IMG/VR virus record: IMGVR_UViG_3300043446_002609 | Span: 1 to 29,578 of that record | Length of the DNA stretch: 29,578 nucleotides | DNA from: a virus | Strand: one strand, 5' to 3' | In this document: piece by piece, positions 28,740 to 29,578 of the stretch | Numbering within the stretch: position 1 is the first letter of the stretch | How the letters are laid out: every line of letters starts with the position of its first letter | Program-made: the position numbers and the translations under genes | Notes under the pieces: generated by a model | What the model was told of the DNA's origin: nothing | The model's database searches: none | The model's input: the letters and a program-made list of their open reading frames with translations, nothing else

Positions 28740-29578
28740 TCATGCGATCGGAGGCTGCTCAGGAGCCGGTGGTTCTTCGACCGGAACTTCTGCTTCAGGC
28801 TGAGCCGGTACGGCTAAGCCGCCACCTTCCAAGCCACTCTGATCAACTCCAGGAGCGCCAGCTTCTGCGCCTGCCGCGACGCCACCAGTCATATCAACGC
28901 CGGTATCTCCACCACCTTGAGCTACACTATCACCAGCATCAACCGCGATATCTCCCTTGGCCTTTTCCTGGGCAATCTCAAGATCCATCTTATCAATCTC
29001 ATCATCGGATTGCCTAAGAATGTTATTCCGAATCCATTTTTCAGAATAATACCGTCCAATGAATTCCCCTATCTTTCCAAGCATTTCCATGCGAGAATTC
29101 ATAATCTCAAAATCTTTAAGCTCTGAAAAATAGTTATCTCGTTTATAGTCGATCGAAAGCTTTTCCTTGATCTTATTCCAATCTTCTTCAACAATGATTC
29201 CCTTCAAAAGCAATTGAGTCTTCAGAAGATCAAAGAACAATGTTGCAAAACGGCGACGAAGACGATCAATGAATCGTTGAAATGCTACTTCTTCACGGTT
29301 GATCTCTGTCGATTTGCCAGCCGTCCAAAGAGACGTATTCGAATCAAAGCGAGAGAGCGGCACGTTCATGGAACGATACAGATTCTTCTTGAAGAAAAGA
29401 ATATCCTCGATCTGACCAAGGTTCTCACCGGCCGGAAGAGTCGTGATCTCAGTGCCTTTGCCACCATCACGGCGTGGAAGCCAGAAGTCTTCAAGCATCG
29501 ACATATGCCGACGATCATCGCGGACCGCACCAGAAGATGCATCATAGACCATCTTATTGCGGTATTTCGACATGATCT
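28740..29578 (-). CDS. 20: Portal vertex protein gp20 (C-terminal part)
   Basis: The frame is open to the window edge, so the N-terminal half is missing. KYRNKMVYDASSGAVRDDR, MSMLEDFWLPRRDGGKGTEI and TTLPAGENLGQIEDI are the most conserved block of T4-type portals, followed by FFKKNLYRSMNVPLSR and a helical clip/stem region. The last about 75 residues are Gly/Ala/Pro/Glu-rich and low in complexity, ending in EQPPIA, longer than expected for T4. Twelve copies form the vertex through which DNA enters. The gene ends 14 nt before the late octamer of the core protein gene. Confidence 0.97.
   Translation of the reverse strand, partial: IMSKYRNKMVYDASSGAVRDDRRHMSMLEDFWLPRRDGGKGTEITTLPAGENLGQIEDILFFKKNLYRSMNVPLSRFDSNTSLWTAGKSTEINREEVAFQRFIDRLRRRFATLFFDLLKTQLLLKGIIVEEDWNKIKEKLSIDYKRDNYFSELKDFEIMNSRMEMLGKIGEFIGRYYSEKWIRNNILRQSDDEIDKMDLEIAQEKAKGDIAVDAGDSVAQGGGDTGVDMTGGVAAGAEAGAPGVDQSGLEGGGLAVPAQPEAEVPVEEPPAPEQPPIA

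Noticed and set aside
1-29578. CRISPR array, insertion sequence, integrase or attachment site
   Set aside because: I saw no regularly spaced repeats, transposase or integrase motifs, or paired att-like repeats anywhere in the window.

Overview
This window is a contiguous piece of a T4-like tailed phage (myovirus) genome. The identification rests on a long run of T4 core gene homologues in a recognisable order: portal gp20, a small gp68-type core protein, protease gp21, scaffold gp22, major capsid gp23, a gp19-family tail tube protein, UvsY, UvsW, late sigma gp55, gp47, gp46, clamp gp45, clamp loader gp44/gp62, RegA and DNA polymerase gp43. Every convincing gene lies on the minus strand, so transcription runs from right to left. 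The accessory set (Hsp20, a CobS-like AAA+ ATPase with a VWA partner, a MazG-like pyrophosphohydrolase, surface-glycan genes) resembles T4-like phages of aquatic bacteria. Nothing in the window fixes the host.

Layout from right to left. 29578-24105 is the head module (gp20 partial, gp68-like, gp21, gp22, gp23), followed by a tail tube-family protein and a small unknown protein. 24019-17939 is the recombination and late transcription module (UvsY, UvsW, a small Sm-like candidate, gp55, gp47, gp46). 17811-13516 holds a VWA/metallopeptidase protein, a MoxR/CobS-type AAA+ ATPase, a small winged-helix protein and a DUF6378-like protein. 13494-10958 is the sliding clamp and clamp loader, with a GroES-like gp31 analogue and a Lar-like zinc ribbon protein set between clamp and loader. 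10915-8630 is RegA, a HAD-lysozyme fusion and Hsp20. 8541-4106 is DNA polymerase, small proteins, a MazG-like enzyme and a PrimPol-type protein. 4101-547 is a tightly packed glycosyltransferase/methyltransferase cluster. The left end holds a small membrane protein and an abnormal tRNA-Leu-like element.

Regulation. Octamers TATAAATA or CATAAATA, the T4 late promoter -10 element read by gp55, stand directly upstream of nine genes: the gp68-like gene, the tail tube gene, the 95-aa gene, uvsY, uvsW, the Sm-like gene, regA, the HAD-lysozyme fusion and hsp20. Several lie so close to the start codon that the predicted mRNAs would be leaderless or nearly so. Almost no gene has a recognisable Shine-Dalgarno sequence; hsp20, which also has a long structured leader, is the clear exception. 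Strong factor-independent terminators follow gp23, the 95-aa gene, the winged-helix gene and hsp20. The first two are near-identical copies of a cassette fused to the next late promoter.

How the genes work together. gp43, gp44/62 and gp45 form the replisome core. gp46/47, UvsY and UvsW drive recombination-dependent replication. gp55 (with the clamp as its coactivator in T4) switches on late genes through the octamers. gp20-gp23 build the head, and the GroES-like protein is a natural candidate for helping gp23 fold, as gp31 does in T4. The least conventional parts are the HAD-lysozyme fusion inside a late-promoter islet in the replication cluster, the PrimPol-like protein, the CobS/VWA pair and the near-leaderless late promoters.
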